Below are positions 17,945 to 25,777 of a stretch of DNA of 64,000 nt, piece by piece; the first letter of the stretch is position 1; every line of letters begins with the position of its first letter. Under the pieces are notes generated by a model. That model was not told the DNA's origin, did no database searches, and worked only from the letters and a program-made list of their open reading frames with translations. A program made the position numbers and the translations under genes. The stretch spans positions 2,168,001-2,232,000 of the forward strand of contig NZ_CP102931.1 in NCBI RefSeq assembly GCF_024734665.1. The letters run 5' to 3'. The stretch comes from Variovorax paradoxus (GTDB lineage: Bacteria; Pseudomonadota; Gammaproteobacteria; Burkholderiales; Burkholderiaceae_C).

Positions 17945-18610
17945 TCAGAGACCGTGGGGCGCGAATGCCTTGGTGAGCCATGACTGCTCGACCTTTCCGT
18001 TGGCAATCTCGGCCTTGATGGCGGCCTCGAACCGCGCGGTCTGGTCGATGGCGTCGAGCAGCCGCCGTGCTTCGGCAAGGGGAAAGGTCACGATGCCGTC
18101 GTCGTCGCCAACCACGAGGTCGCCGGGCTGCACGATCTGCCCGCCCACGCAGATGGGCACGTTGACCGCGCCGGGCCCGTTCTTGTAGGGCCCCCGATGG
18201 ATGGCGGCACGCGCATAGCAGGGAAAGTCTGCGTCGCGGAAGGCCGCTGCATCGCGGATGGCGCCATCGATGACGATGCCGGTGCAGCCGCGCTGCTGCG
18301 CGTACAGCATGATGAGTTCGCCCACCAGCGCGTTGGTGGTGTCGCCGCCGCCGTCGACCACCAGCACGTGGCCCGCAGAAGCATCCATCAGGGCCTTGTA
18401 GATCAGCAGGTTGTCGCCGGGACGGGTCTTCACCGTGATCGCCGTTCCCACCAGCTTCCTGCGCCCGTGGAACCGCTGCAGGCCGACGATGCCGCTCAGG
18501 CGCTGCAGGTTGTCGCTGATGTGCGGGGTGGCCACTTCCTGGAAAGCGGCCAGCACATCTTCCGGGGCAACGGCCGGCGTGGGGTGAACGGCAAAACTGG
18601 AAGCAACCAT
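17945..18610 (-). CDS. RraA/HMG-aldolase-family protein (probable 4-hydroxy-2-oxoacid aldolase)
   Basis: From the ATG at 18610, which has GAGG at a good distance, the protein has 221 residues; an ATG at 18631 is possible. It has the RraA fold motifs ATPHISDNLQRLSG, VVDGGGDTTNALVGELI, DGAIRDAAAFRD and GDLVVGDDDGIV. The Arg119-Asp120 pair corresponds to the pyruvate- and metal-binding residues of the 4-hydroxy-4-methyl-2-oxoglutarate aldolases, so this is more likely an aldolase or oxaloacetate decarboxylase than the RNase E inhibitor RraA. It is the first gene of the seven-gene operon and lies back-to-back with a LysR gene. Confidence 0.85.
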   Translation of the reverse strand: MVASSFAVHPTPAVAPEDVLAAFQEVATPHISDNLQRLSGIVGLQRFHGRRKLVGTAITVKTRPGDNLLIYKALMDASAGHVLVVDGGGDTTNALVGELIMLYAQQRGCTGIVIDGAIRDAAAFRDADFPCYARAAIHRGPYKNGPGAVNVPICVGGQIVQPGDLVVGDDDGIVTFPLAEARRLLDAIDQTARFEAAIKAEIANGKVEQSWLTKAFAPHGL

Positions 18611-18662
18611 GACAAAACGCCTCAACATCAATTCGATGGCGGGATTGTGAAAGTTGCCTAAA

Positions 18663-18679
18663 ATTTCAAAAAGCGAAAT
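18663..18679. promoter_or_regulatory. Candidate LysR operator between the aldolase operon and lysR
   Basis: ATTTC, seven bases, then GAAAT make an interrupted dyad in the 122-base gap between the divergent RraA-like and LysR genes. It fits the T-N11-A form of LysR-family binding sites, and the gap is A/T-rich compared with its surroundings. Function is inferred from position and shape only. Confidence 0.5.
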
Positions 18680-18732
18680 ATTCCGGAAGAGTTGGTGGAA
18701 AAAAAGGAAACCAATAAGGGTTTGGCCTGACC

Positions 18733-19665
18733 ATGATGACGTTCAAGCAGTTGGAAGCCCTCTATTGGGTTGTGCGCCTGGGCGGCTTCTCCCAAGCCGC
18801 CCAGAAACTGCACACCTCGACCTCCGCAGTGTCCAAGCGGGTGCATGAGCTTGAAGCCGGTTTCGACCTGGAGCTTTTCGACCGCTCCCAGCGCACCGCG
18901 CGCCTGACCGAAAAAGGCGAGGAAATGTTCGTGCTGGCCAAGAAGCTGCTCGAACACAGGGACGCCGCCATCGACCAGATTGGCAAGCCGGAAGTCGTCG
19001 AGCGCCGCGTGCGCATCGGCGTGACCGAGTTCACCGCCATGACGTGGCTGCACCGGCTGGTCGAGGCCATTCAGCGCTACTACCCCAAGGTCACGATCGA
19101 GCCCGACGTCGATGCCAGCGGCAACCTGAAGGAAAAGCTCCTGGCGGACGAACTGGACCTGGTACTGGTCCCCGACGTGTTCGCGGATGCCCATCTGCCG
19201 AGCCATGCGATCGGCGAGTTCTCGAGCGTGTGGATGTGCAAGCCGGGTTTTGTCGAGCCGGGCAAGACCTTCAGGCTGCATGAATTGGCCTCGCGCCGGC
19301 TGCTGCTTCAGGGAAGCAAGTCGGGCGCCGGCATGGCGCATAACAGCTGGATGAAGTCGCTGGGTGTTCAGCCGACCGATGTCATCGTCGTCAACAACCT
19401 CATGGCCATGATGGGGCTCACCGCATCGGGCCTGGGCATAGGCTGCATGCCGGAGAAGGGCCTTGCGCCCATGATCGCCAGTGGGGCGCTGATGGTCGTG
19501 CCCTGCACTCCGGCGCCGCCGGTGATGAAGTACGTCGCCATGTACAAGGGCGACCAGCGCAGCACGTTGATCTCGTCGATCGTCATGCTGTCGCAGGAGT
19601 GCTGTGACTTCACGCGGATGTTCGAGGGCTCTTCGGCAGGGTCATCCGTTGATGCGATGGCGTGA
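18733..19665 (+). CDS. LysR-family transcriptional regulator
   Basis: The 310-residue protein has an N-terminal winged helix (FKQLEALYWVVRLGGFSQAA, then LHTSTSAVSKRVHELE) and a LysR effector-binding domain. Two adjacent ATGs (18733 and 18736) make the exact start uncertain by one residue. It is divergent from the RraA-aminotransferase-transporter operon with a dyad in the shared gap, so it probably controls that operon in response to its amino acid or 2-oxo-acid intermediate. The latter is inference from position. Confidence 0.93.
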   Translation: MMTFKQLEALYWVVRLGGFSQAAQKLHTSTSAVSKRVHELEAGFDLELFDRSQRTARLTEKGEEMFVLAKKLLEHRDAAIDQIGKPEVVERRVRIGVTEFTAMTWLHRLVEAIQRYYPKVTIEPDVDASGNLKEKLLADELDLVLVPDVFADAHLPSHAIGEFSSVWMCKPGFVEPGKTFRLHELASRRLLLQGSKSGAGMAHNSWMKSLGVQPTDVIVVNNLMAMMGLTASGLGIGCMPEKGLAPMIASGALMVVPCTPAPPVMKYVAMYKGDQRSTLISSIVMLSQECCDFTRMFEGSSAGSSVDAMA

Positions 19666-19721
19666 GCAGGGTGTGTCAACATCTTTACCGCCAGGAGTCG
19701 CCCGGGCGCCCGGCGCTGTTT

Positions 19722-19753
19722 TATAATCGTGAAAAAGCACGATCGTTCTTTTT
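19722..19753 (+). promoter_or_regulatory. etfBA promoter -10 and near-perfect 22-bp palindromic operator
   Basis: A consensus TATAAT lies at 19722-19727. Starting five bases later, 19732-19753 is a palindrome with half-sites AAAAAGCACGA and TCGTTCTTTTT, broken by a single mismatched pair (C19738/T19747). Its place around the expected transcription start fits repression. The ACGATCGT core and the link to electron-transfer flavoprotein genes suggest a TetR-type fatty-acid regulator, which is inference. A short self-complementary CCGGGC-GCCCGG (19702-19713) lies just upstream in the -35 region. Confidence 0.65.
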
Positions 19754-19858
19754 TGGCGCCTGTGCCGATGAGAAGAACGGAGAGGCCACAAAGGTCGCGT
19801 CCTAGAATGATCGGTTGCCCTCGAAGCCCCCTTTTTGCAATCCAATGGAGTCAAGTCA

Positions 19859-20608
19859 ATGAAGGTTCTTGTACCTGTCAAACGGGTCGTCGACTACAAC
19901 GTGAAAGTGCGCGTCAAGAGCGATGGCACCGGAGTGGACATTGCCAACGTCAAGATGAGCATGAACCCCTTCGACGAGATCGCCGTTGAAGAGGCCGTTC
20001 GCCTGAAGGAAAAGGGCGTGGTCACGGAAGTCATCGCCGTCTCGTGCGGTGATGCCAAGTGCCAGGAAACCCTGCGCACCGCGATGGCCATCGGCGCTGA
20101 TCGCGGCATCCTGGTGGAAACCACCGAAGAACTGCAGCCTCTCGCTGTCGCCAAGCTGCTCAAGGCGCTGGTCGACAAGGAACAGCCCCAGCTGATCATC
20201 CTTGGCAAGCAAGCCATCGACGACGACGCCAACCAGACCGGCCAGATGCTGGCTGCCCTCGCCGATCTGCCCCAGGCCACCTTCGCCTCCAAGGTCGACC
20301 TGGCGGCCGACAAGGTCACCGTGGCACGCGAAGTCGACGGCGGCATGGAAACGCTGGCGCTCACGCTGCCGGCCGTCATCACGACCGATCTGCGCCTGAA
20401 CGAGCCGCGCTACGTCACGCTGCCCAACATCATGAAGGCCAAGAAGAAGCAGCTCGACATCTTCAAGCCCGAAGACCTGGGCGTGGACGTCAAGCCCCGC
20501 CTGAAGACGCTGAAGGTGGCTGAGCCCCCGAAGCGCGGCGCCGGCATCAAGGTGCCTGACGTTGCAACGCTGGTGGACAAACTGAAGAACGAAGCGAAGG
20601 TGATCTGA
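19859..20608 (+). CDS. etfB: Electron transfer flavoprotein, beta subunit
   Basis: The 249-residue protein starts [20 protein letters not shown] with GGAG upstream (19847-19850), typical of EtfB. The signature stretch near residues 107-160 ([22 protein letters not shown]) binds AMP, and [21 protein letters not shown] near residue 180 is the recognition loop that contacts acyl-CoA dehydrogenases. With EtfA it carries electrons from flavin dehydrogenases to ETF-quinone oxidoreductase. It is two bases from etfA in the usual order. Confidence 0.97.
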   Translation: MKVLVPVKRVVDYNVKVRVKSDGTGVDIANVKMSMNPFDEIAVEEAVRLKEKGVVTEVIAVSCGDAKCQETLRTAMAIGADRGILVETTEELQPLAVAKLLKALVDKEQPQLIILGKQAIDDDANQTGQMLAALADLPQATFASKVDLAADKVTVAREVDGGMETLALTLPAVITTDLRLNEPRYVTLPNIMKAKKKQLDIFKPEDLGVDVKPRLKTLKVAEPPKRGAGIKVPDVATLVDKLKNEAKVI

Positions 20609-20610
20609 AC

Positions 20611-21543
20611 ATGACCGCACTTGTTATTGCCGAACACGACCACGCGACCGTCAAGCCCGCGACCCTGAACACCGTGACTGCTGCACTCGCCTGCGGCGGC
20701 GACGTCCACGTGCTGGTGGCCGGAGCCAATGCCGCCGAAGCCGGCAAGGCCGCTGCACAGATCGCCGGAGTCTCCAAAGTCATCGTGGCTGACAGCCCCA
20801 GCCTGGCTGAGAACCTCGCCGAGAACGTCGCAGCCCAGGTGCTGGCGATCGCATCCAACTACAGCCACATCCTGTTCCCCTCGACCGCCAACGGCAAGAA
20901 CGTCGCGCCTCGCGTGGCTGCCAAGCTCGACGTGGCCCAGATCTCTGACATCACCAAGGTCGACAGCCCCGACACCTTCGAGCGCCCGATCTATGCCGGC
21001 AACGCCATTGCCACCGTGCAGAGCAGCGACGCTACCAAGGTGATCACCGTGCGTACGACCGGCTTCGACGCTGCAGCAGCCACCGGTGGCAGCGCCACGG
21101 TCGAAACCGCCGAAGGCGTCGCAGACAGCGGCAAGAGCAGCTTCGTGGGCCGTGAAGTCACGAAGAGCGAACGCCCCGAGCTGACCGCCGCCAAGATCAT
21201 CGTCTCGGGTGGCCGGGCGCTGGGTAGCGCCGAGAAGTTCACCGAAGTGATGGCCCCTCTGGCCGACAAGCTGAACGCAGGCCTGGGCGCCAGCCGCGCT
21301 GCGGTGGACGCGGGCTATGCCCCCAACGACTGGCAAGTGGGCCAGACCGGCAAGATCGTCGCTCCGCAGCTGTACATCGCAGCGGGCATCTCGGGCGCCA
21401 TCCAGCACTTGGCCGGCATGAAGGACTCCAAGGTGATCGTGGCGATCAACAAGGACGAAGAGGCCCCGATCTTCTCGGTGGCCGACTACGGCCTCGTGGC
21501 CGACCTGTTCACGGCTGTGCCGGAACTGGTGAAGGCGCTCTGA
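20611..21543 (+). CDS. etfA: Electron transfer flavoprotein, alpha subunit
   Basis: The 310-residue subunit shows the EtfA pattern: [22 protein letters not shown] in the N-terminal half and a C-terminal FAD-binding domain with [34 protein letters not shown], and [17 protein letters not shown], then [18 protein letters not shown]. It forms the heterodimer with EtfB. The pair ends in a strong hairpin terminator, so the acyl-CoA dehydrogenase gene downstream has at least partly separate expression. Confidence 0.97.
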   Translation: MTALVIAEHDHATVKPATLNTVTAALACGGDVHVLVAGANAAEAGKAAAQIAGVSKVIVADSPSLAENLAENVAAQVLAIASNYSHILFPSTANGKNVAPRVAAKLDVAQISDITKVDSPDTFERPIYAGNAIATVQSSDATKVITVRTTGFDAAAATGGSATVETAEGVADSGKSSFVGREVTKSERPELTAAKIIVSGGRALGSAEKFTEVMAPLADKLNAGLGASRAAVDAGYAPNDWQVGQTGKIVAPQLYIAAGISGAIQHLAGMKDSKVIVAINKDEEAPIFSVADYGLVADLFTAVPELVKAL

Positions 21544-21565
21544 TCGCATTGCTGCACTGAGCCAG

Positions 21566-21590
21566 AGGGCATCGTTCGCGATGCCCTTTT
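21566..21590 (+). terminator. Rho-independent terminator after etfA
   Basis: AGGGCATCG and CGATGCCCT pair perfectly (9 bp) around a UUCG tetraloop and run into a TTTT tract. It begins 23 bases after the etfA stop. Stem, loop and U-tract all fit an intrinsic terminator. Confidence 0.88.
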
Positions 21591-21617
21591 CGTATCCGCT
21601 GTATCTGGAGACAAGAC

Positions 21618-23408
21618 ATGAGCTACACCGCCCCCATCAAGGACATGCTGTTCGACATCGAGCACCTGGCCAACATCGGCGAGATCGCGAAGCTGCCGGG
21701 CTTCGAAGACGCCGGCCTCGAAACCGCGCAGGCCGTGCTCGAGGAATGCGCGCGCTTCAACCAGGACGTGGTCGCGCCGCTGAACGTGGCGGGCGACCGC
21801 AACCCCTCGTCGTTCAAGGACGGCGCGGTCACCACCACGCCGGGCTTCAAGGAAGCCTTTGCGCAGTACGTGTCGGGCGGTTGGCAGGGTCTGCAGCATC
21901 CGGCGGACTTCGGCGGCCAGGGCCTGCCCAAGACCATCGGTGCGGCCTGCGGCGAGATGCTCAACTCGGCCAACATGAGCTTCGCGCTGTGTCCGCTGCT
22001 GAGCGACGGCGCCATCGAAGCGCTGCTCACGGCCGGCTCCGACGAACTCAAGGCGGTGTACCTCGAAAAGCTCGTGAGCGGCCAGTGGACCGGCACGATG
22101 AACCTCACCGAGCCGCAGGCCGGCAGTGACCTCGCCATGGTGCGCAGCCGCGCCGAGCCGCAGCCCGACGGCACCTACAAGGTGTTCGGCACCAAGATCT
22201 TCATCACCTACGGTGAGCATGACATGGCCGAGAACATCGTGCACCTCGTGCTGGCCCGCGTGACCGGCGCGCCCGAGGGCGTGAAGGGCATCAGCCTGTT
22301 CGTGGTGCCGAAGTTCCTCGTCGGCAAGGACGGCTCGCTGGGCGAACGCAACGACGTGCACTGCGTGAGCATCGAGCACAAGATGGGCATCAAGGCCTCG
22401 CCCACTGCCGTGCTGCAGTACGGCGACCATGGCGGTGCCGTGGGCTACATCGTCGGCCAGGAGAACCGCGGCCTCGAGTACATGTTCATCATGATGAACT
22501 CGGCCCGCTATGCGGTGGGCATGCAGGGCATCGCGATTGCGGAGCGCGCCTACCAGCACGCCGTGGCCTATGCAAAAGACCGCGTGCAGAGCCGCCCCGT
22601 CGATGGCTCCATCAACGCCAGCGCGCCCATCATTCACCACCCCGACGTCAAGCGCATGCTGATGACGATGCGCGCCTACACCGAAGGCTGCCGCGCGATG
22701 GCCAGCGTGGCCGCTGCCGCCTACGACGCTGCGCACCATCATCCCGATGCGGATGCGCGCAAGCAGAACCAGGCCTTCTACGAATTCATGGTGCCGCTGG
22801 TGAAGGGCTACAGCACCGAGATGAGCCTCGAAGTGGCATCGCTCGGCGTGCAGGTGCACGGCGGCATGGGCTTCATCGAGGAGACCGGTGCGGCGCAGTA
22901 CTACCGCGACGCCAAGATCCTGACGATCTACGAAGGCACCACCGCCATCCAGGCCAACGACCTCGTGGGCCGCAAGACCGCACGCGACGGTGGCCAGACA
23001 GCGAAGGCGATTGCCGCGCAGATCGAGAAGACCGAAGCCGAGCTCGCCAAGAGCGACAGCCCCGCGGCGGCAGCCGTGCTCAAGCGCCTGACGGCCGCGC
23101 GCCTGGCGTTCATCGACGTGGTCGATTTCGTTGCAGGCCAGACCAAGGCATCGCCCAACGCGGTGTTCGCGGGCAGCGTGCCCTACCTGATGCTCGCGGG
23201 CAACCTCGTGGCCGGCTGGCAGCTCGCGCGTTCGCTGATCATTGCGCAGGACCTCGCCTCGCGCAGCTTCGACACCGACTTCATGCTGGCCAAGATCGCC
23301 ACCGCGCGCTTCTATGCAGAGCACATCCTCAACAAGGTGCCGGGCATCCGCGACAGCATCGTCGACGGCGCCGAGAGCGTCACGGCAATGGCGCTCGACG
23401 CCTTTTGA
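21618..23408 (+). CDS. Acyl-CoA dehydrogenase (DmdC-like, 596 residues)
   Basis: The protein is longer than classic acyl-CoA dehydrogenases (about 380 residues) and matches the group with an N-terminal helix and an extra C-terminal domain, as in the 3-methylmercaptopropionyl-CoA dehydrogenase DmdC. Visible are GTMNLTEPQAGSDLA (FAD-binding), FGTKIFITYGEHDM, the second family signature VQVHGGMGFIEETGAAQYYRDA and the catalytic glutamate in TIYEGTTAIQ. Physiological electron acceptor is ETF, encoded just upstream. GGAG before the ATG supports the start. The acyl chain it prefers cannot be told. Confidence 0.93.
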   Translation: MSYTAPIKDMLFDIEHLANIGEIAKLPGFEDAGLETAQAVLEECARFNQDVVAPLNVAGDRNPSSFKDGAVTTTPGFKEAFAQYVSGGWQGLQHPADFGGQGLPKTIGAACGEMLNSANMSFALCPLLSDGAIEALLTAGSDELKAVYLEKLVSGQWTGTMNLTEPQAGSDLAMVRSRAEPQPDGTYKVFGTKIFITYGEHDMAENIVHLVLARVTGAPEGVKGISLFVVPKFLVGKDGSLGERNDVHCVSIEHKMGIKASPTAVLQYGDHGGAVGYIVGQENRGLEYMFIMMNSARYAVGMQGIAIAERAYQHAVAYAKDRVQSRPVDGSINASAPIIHHPDVKRMLMTMRAYTEGCRAMASVAAAAYDAAHHHPDADARKQNQAFYEFMVPLVKGYSTEMSLEVASLGVQVHGGMGFIEETGAAQYYRDAKILTIYEGTTAIQANDLVGRKTARDGGQTAKAIAAQIEKTEAELAKSDSPAAAAVLKRLTAARLAFIDVVDFVAGQTKASPNAVFAGSVPYLMLAGNLVAGWQLARSLIIAQDLASRSFDTDFMLAKIATARFYAEHILNKVPGIRDSIVDGAESVTAMALDAF

Positions 23409-23414
23409 CACGTT

Positions 23415-23456
23415 GCCGCTGTCGCCCATCTGACGGGCGATGGCGGCTTCTCTCTC
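23415..23456 (+). terminator. Stem-loop between acyl-CoA dehydrogenase and flavoprotein genes
   Basis: GCCGCTGTCGCCC (23415-23427) pairs with GGGCGATGGCGGC (23435-23447) through 13 pairs including two G-T pairs, with a seven-base loop. The tail is TTCTCTCTCTT, pyrimidine-rich but not a pure T run. It may be a weak terminator or attenuator, or it may protect the 3' end of the upstream message. Confidence 0.5.
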
Positions 23457-23487
23457 TTATAAAACCGAACCCATCTCCGGAGACGAC

Positions 23488-24450
23488 ATGTCCAAGCTGC
23501 CCCCCGTACTCGCGAACCTGCCGCTGCCGATCATCGGCTCGCCGCTGTTCATCATCAGCAACCCCAAGCTCGTGATTGCGCAATGCAAGGCGGGCGTGGT
23601 CGGCTCGATGCCGGCGCTCAACGCGCGCCCCGCGGCGCAGCTCGAAGAGTGGCTGATCGAGATCACCGAAGAGCTCGCGGCCTACAACAAGGCCAACCCC
23701 GACAAGCCCGCCGCCCCGTTCGCCATCAACCAGATCGTGCACAAGAGCAATGATCGGCTCGAGCACGACATGGAAATGGTCGTGAAGTACAAGGTGCCGA
23801 TCGTCATCACCTCGCTGGGCGCGCGCACCGACGTGAACGACGCGGTGCACAGCTACGGCGGCGTGACGCTGCACGACATCATCAACAACAAGTTCGCGCA
23901 GAAGGCCATCGAGAAGGGGGCCGACGGCATCATCGCCGTGGCGGCCGGTGCCGGCGGCCACGCGGGCGTGAAGAGCCCGTTCGCGCTCGTGCAGGAAATT
24001 CGCCAGTGGTTCGACGGCCCCATCGCGCTGTCGGGCTCCATCGCCACCGGCGGTGCGGTGCTTGCCGCGCAGGCCATGGGCGCCGACTTTGCCTACATCG
24101 GCACGGCCTTCATCGCGACCGAGGAAGCACGTGCGAGCGACGATTACAAGCAGGCCATCGTCGACGGTACTTCGGACGACATCGTCTATTCGAGCCTCTT
24201 CACCGGCGTGCACGGCAACTACCTCGCGCCCAGCATCGTCAAGGCCGGCATGGACCCGGCCAACCTGCCCGAGGGCGACGTGAAGACCATGAACTTCGGC
24301 GGCGGCGAAGGCAGCAAAGCCAAGGCCTGGAAGGACATCTGGGGCTCGGGCCAGGGCATTGGCGCCGTGACCGAAGTGGCCAGCGCCGCGGCCTTCATCG
24401 AAAAGCTCAAGCGCGAATACCAGGAAGCAAGGCAACGGCTCGCGCTTTGA
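23488..24450 (+). CDS. Nitronate-monooxygenase-family FMN protein
   Basis: From the ATG at 23488, with GGAGA upstream, the protein has 320 residues. It is a TIM-barrel flavoprotein of the 2-nitropropane dioxygenase family: it opens with PLPIIGSPLFIISNPKLVIAQ, and GADGIIAVAAGAGGHAG carries the histidine motif of class I enzymes. LSGSIATGGAVLAAQAMGADFAYIGTAF is the FMN phosphate-binding region. The true substrate may be a nitronate or an enoyl/flavin reaction linked to fatty-acid breakdown, as the gene follows an acyl-CoA dehydrogenase. Confidence 0.88.
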   Translation: MSKLPPVLANLPLPIIGSPLFIISNPKLVIAQCKAGVVGSMPALNARPAAQLEEWLIEITEELAAYNKANPDKPAAPFAINQIVHKSNDRLEHDMEMVVKYKVPIVITSLGARTDVNDAVHSYGGVTLHDIINNKFAQKAIEKGADGIIAVAAGAGGHAGVKSPFALVQEIRQWFDGPIALSGSIATGGAVLAAQAMGADFAYIGTAFIATEEARASDDYKQAIVDGTSDDIVYSSLFTGVHGNYLAPSIVKAGMDPANLPEGDVKTMNFGGGEGSKAKAWKDIWGSGQGIGAVTEVASAAAFIEKLKREYQEARQRLAL

Positions 24451-25622
24451 CTGCCACTGCGAACGGCGCCGCGCCTGCTGCCGGCGCGCCGCCGTCATCG
24501 CTGGGACGCATGCCGCTGCTCGACGCGGCCAAGGGCATCGCCTGTGCGGTGATCGTCGGACACCATCTCTCGCGCTACGGCCCGATGCCAGCCGGCGCGT
24601 ATGCGCTCGCGCCTGATTTCTTCTCGTGGCTGGCCAACGAAGGCCGGCTGGCGGTGCAGGTGTTTCTCGTCATCGCCGGTTTTCTTGCGGCCGCCAGCCT
24701 TGCGCCCGACGGCATGCTGCGCGTGGAGCGGCCGGTGACGCGCATCCTGCAGCGCTATGGGCGGCTGGTCATGCCGTACCTCGCGGCGCTCACGGTGTGC
24801 GTGCTGGTCGCGGCGGTGGTGCGGCCGTGGCTCGACGAAGAGGTGGTGCCTGCGTCGCCGACATTCGGGCAACTCGTCGCGCACGGGTTGCTGCTGCAGG
24901 ACCTGCTGGGCTACGAGTCGCTTTCGACGGGCGTCTGGTACGTAGCCATCGACTTCCAGCTGTTCGCGCTGGCGCTGGCACTGGTGGGCCTGCCTACGAT
25001 GCTGCAGCGTTCCAGCGGCGCGCCGCCACTGAGTGCACAGGCGCGCTGGATGCCCGTGGCGCTGGTGCTCGGGCTGGCCGTGGCTTCGCTGGCGCTCTTC
25101 AATCGCAATGCCGGGCTGGACGACACAGCCTTCTATTTCTTCGGCACCTACGGCCTGGGTATGCTGGTGTTCTGGATCGGGCGCGCCACTCGGTCCAGCA
25201 CCTGGCAGAGCGGGATCGCGCTGCTGGCGCTGCTAGGAGCGGGCACGCTGGCCATCGACTGGCGCAGTCGCATCGCCACCGCGCTGGTCACGGCGCTGCT
25301 GATTGCCATCGCGCAGCGCCGCAACTGGCTGTCGCCGAAGCACTGGCCCGCTGTGGCGCTGCCTTTGCTGCGGCTGGGGCGCATGTCGTACTCGCTGTTC
25401 CTGATCCATTTTCCGGTACTGCTTGCCATGAATGCGGCGGTTGCGAACTCCGGGCTGCACGGCGCGTGGTTCGACGCGGCCGGCCTCGTGGCGACCTTCG
25501 GCCTGTCAGTGGCCGCTGCGGCGCTGCTGTACCGCTGGGTGGAGGCGCGCCCGGCCTCGTGGCGCGCGGTGTTCACGCTTTTTGCTGCGCTGCTGGTCAC
25601 CGGGCTAGTCGTTTCCCATTAA
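24447..25622 (+). CDS. Acyltransferase-3 family membrane protein (OafA/YrhL-like)
   Basis: The 391-residue protein has about ten hydrophobic segments with the acyltransferase-3 start PLLDAAKGIACAVIVGHHLS, whose histidine pair is the expected catalytic site, and GRLAVQVFLVIAGFLAA. The end has GRMSYSLFLIHFPVLLAMN, also typical. These enzymes move acetyl or other acyl groups onto sugars or peptides across the membrane. The start is unsure: a TTG at 24447 overlaps the previous stop (TTGA), while an ATG at 24510 would remove 21 low-complexity residues. The target is unknown. Confidence 0.82.
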   Translation: MTATANGAAPAAGAPPSSLGRMPLLDAAKGIACAVIVGHHLSRYGPMPAGAYALAPDFFSWLANEGRLAVQVFLVIAGFLAAASLAPDGMLRVERPVTRILQRYGRLVMPYLAALTVCVLVAAVVRPWLDEEVVPASPTFGQLVAHGLLLQDLLGYESLSTGVWYVAIDFQLFALALALVGLPTMLQRSSGAPPLSAQARWMPVALVLGLAVASLALFNRNAGLDDTAFYFFGTYGLGMLVFWIGRATRSSTWQSGIALLALLGAGTLAIDWRSRIATALVTALLIAIAQRRNWLSPKHWPAVALPLLRLGRMSYSLFLIHFPVLLAMNAAVANSGLHGAWFDAAGLVATFGLSVAAAALLYRWVEARPASWRAVFTLFAALLVTGLVVSH

Positions 25623-25624
25623 AG

Positions 25625-25653
25625 GGCCGGGCGCCCGCGCAGGCGCCCTGGCC
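25625..25653 (+). terminator. GC-rich stem-loop after the acyltransferase gene
   Basis: GGCCGGGCGCC and GGCGCCC-GGCC pair over 11 bp with one bulged T and a six-base loop, starting two bases after the stop codon. No T run follows, so an intrinsic terminator is uncertain. Confidence 0.4.
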
Positions 25654-25705
25654 GAATCCTCCTGAACCGGTTGCGTTCGAGCGCCGGAGCGTGCAGTCTG
25701 CGGGC

Positions 25706-25734
25706 TCGTCAGTCGCTTCCGTGTCCGGTATGAT
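25706..25734 (+). promoter_or_regulatory. cydDC promoter
   Basis: TCGTCA (25706-25711) and TATGAT (25729-25734) are 17 bases apart and match the -35/-10 consensus at 4 of 6 and 5 of 6 positions. Transcription would start near 25741, at the edge of the palindrome that follows. An in-frame ATG at 25730 lies inside this -10, which argues against its use as the cydD start. Confidence 0.6.
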
Positions 25735-25742
25735 TGTGGAGA

Positions 25743-25760
25743 TTTCAGTAATTACTGAAA
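25743..25760. promoter_or_regulatory. Perfect 18-bp palindromic operator at the cydDC promoter
   Basis: TTTCAGTAA is followed directly by its exact complement TTACTGAAA. The site covers about +2 to +20 of the predicted cydDC transcript, an ideal place for a repressor. A degenerate copy (12 of 18 matches, sharing GTAATT) lies just upstream of the GbsR/MarR-like gene at 32778-32795, so that protein is the likely binder. This link is inference. Confidence 0.7.
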
Positions 25761-25777
25761 ATACACGAAACCAAGGA

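Noticed and set aside
21486..23429. 647-codon open frame on the minus strand opposite the acyl-CoA dehydrogenase gene
   Set aside because: Composition is His/Arg/Gly-rich with no motif, and the plus-strand enzyme is unambiguous.
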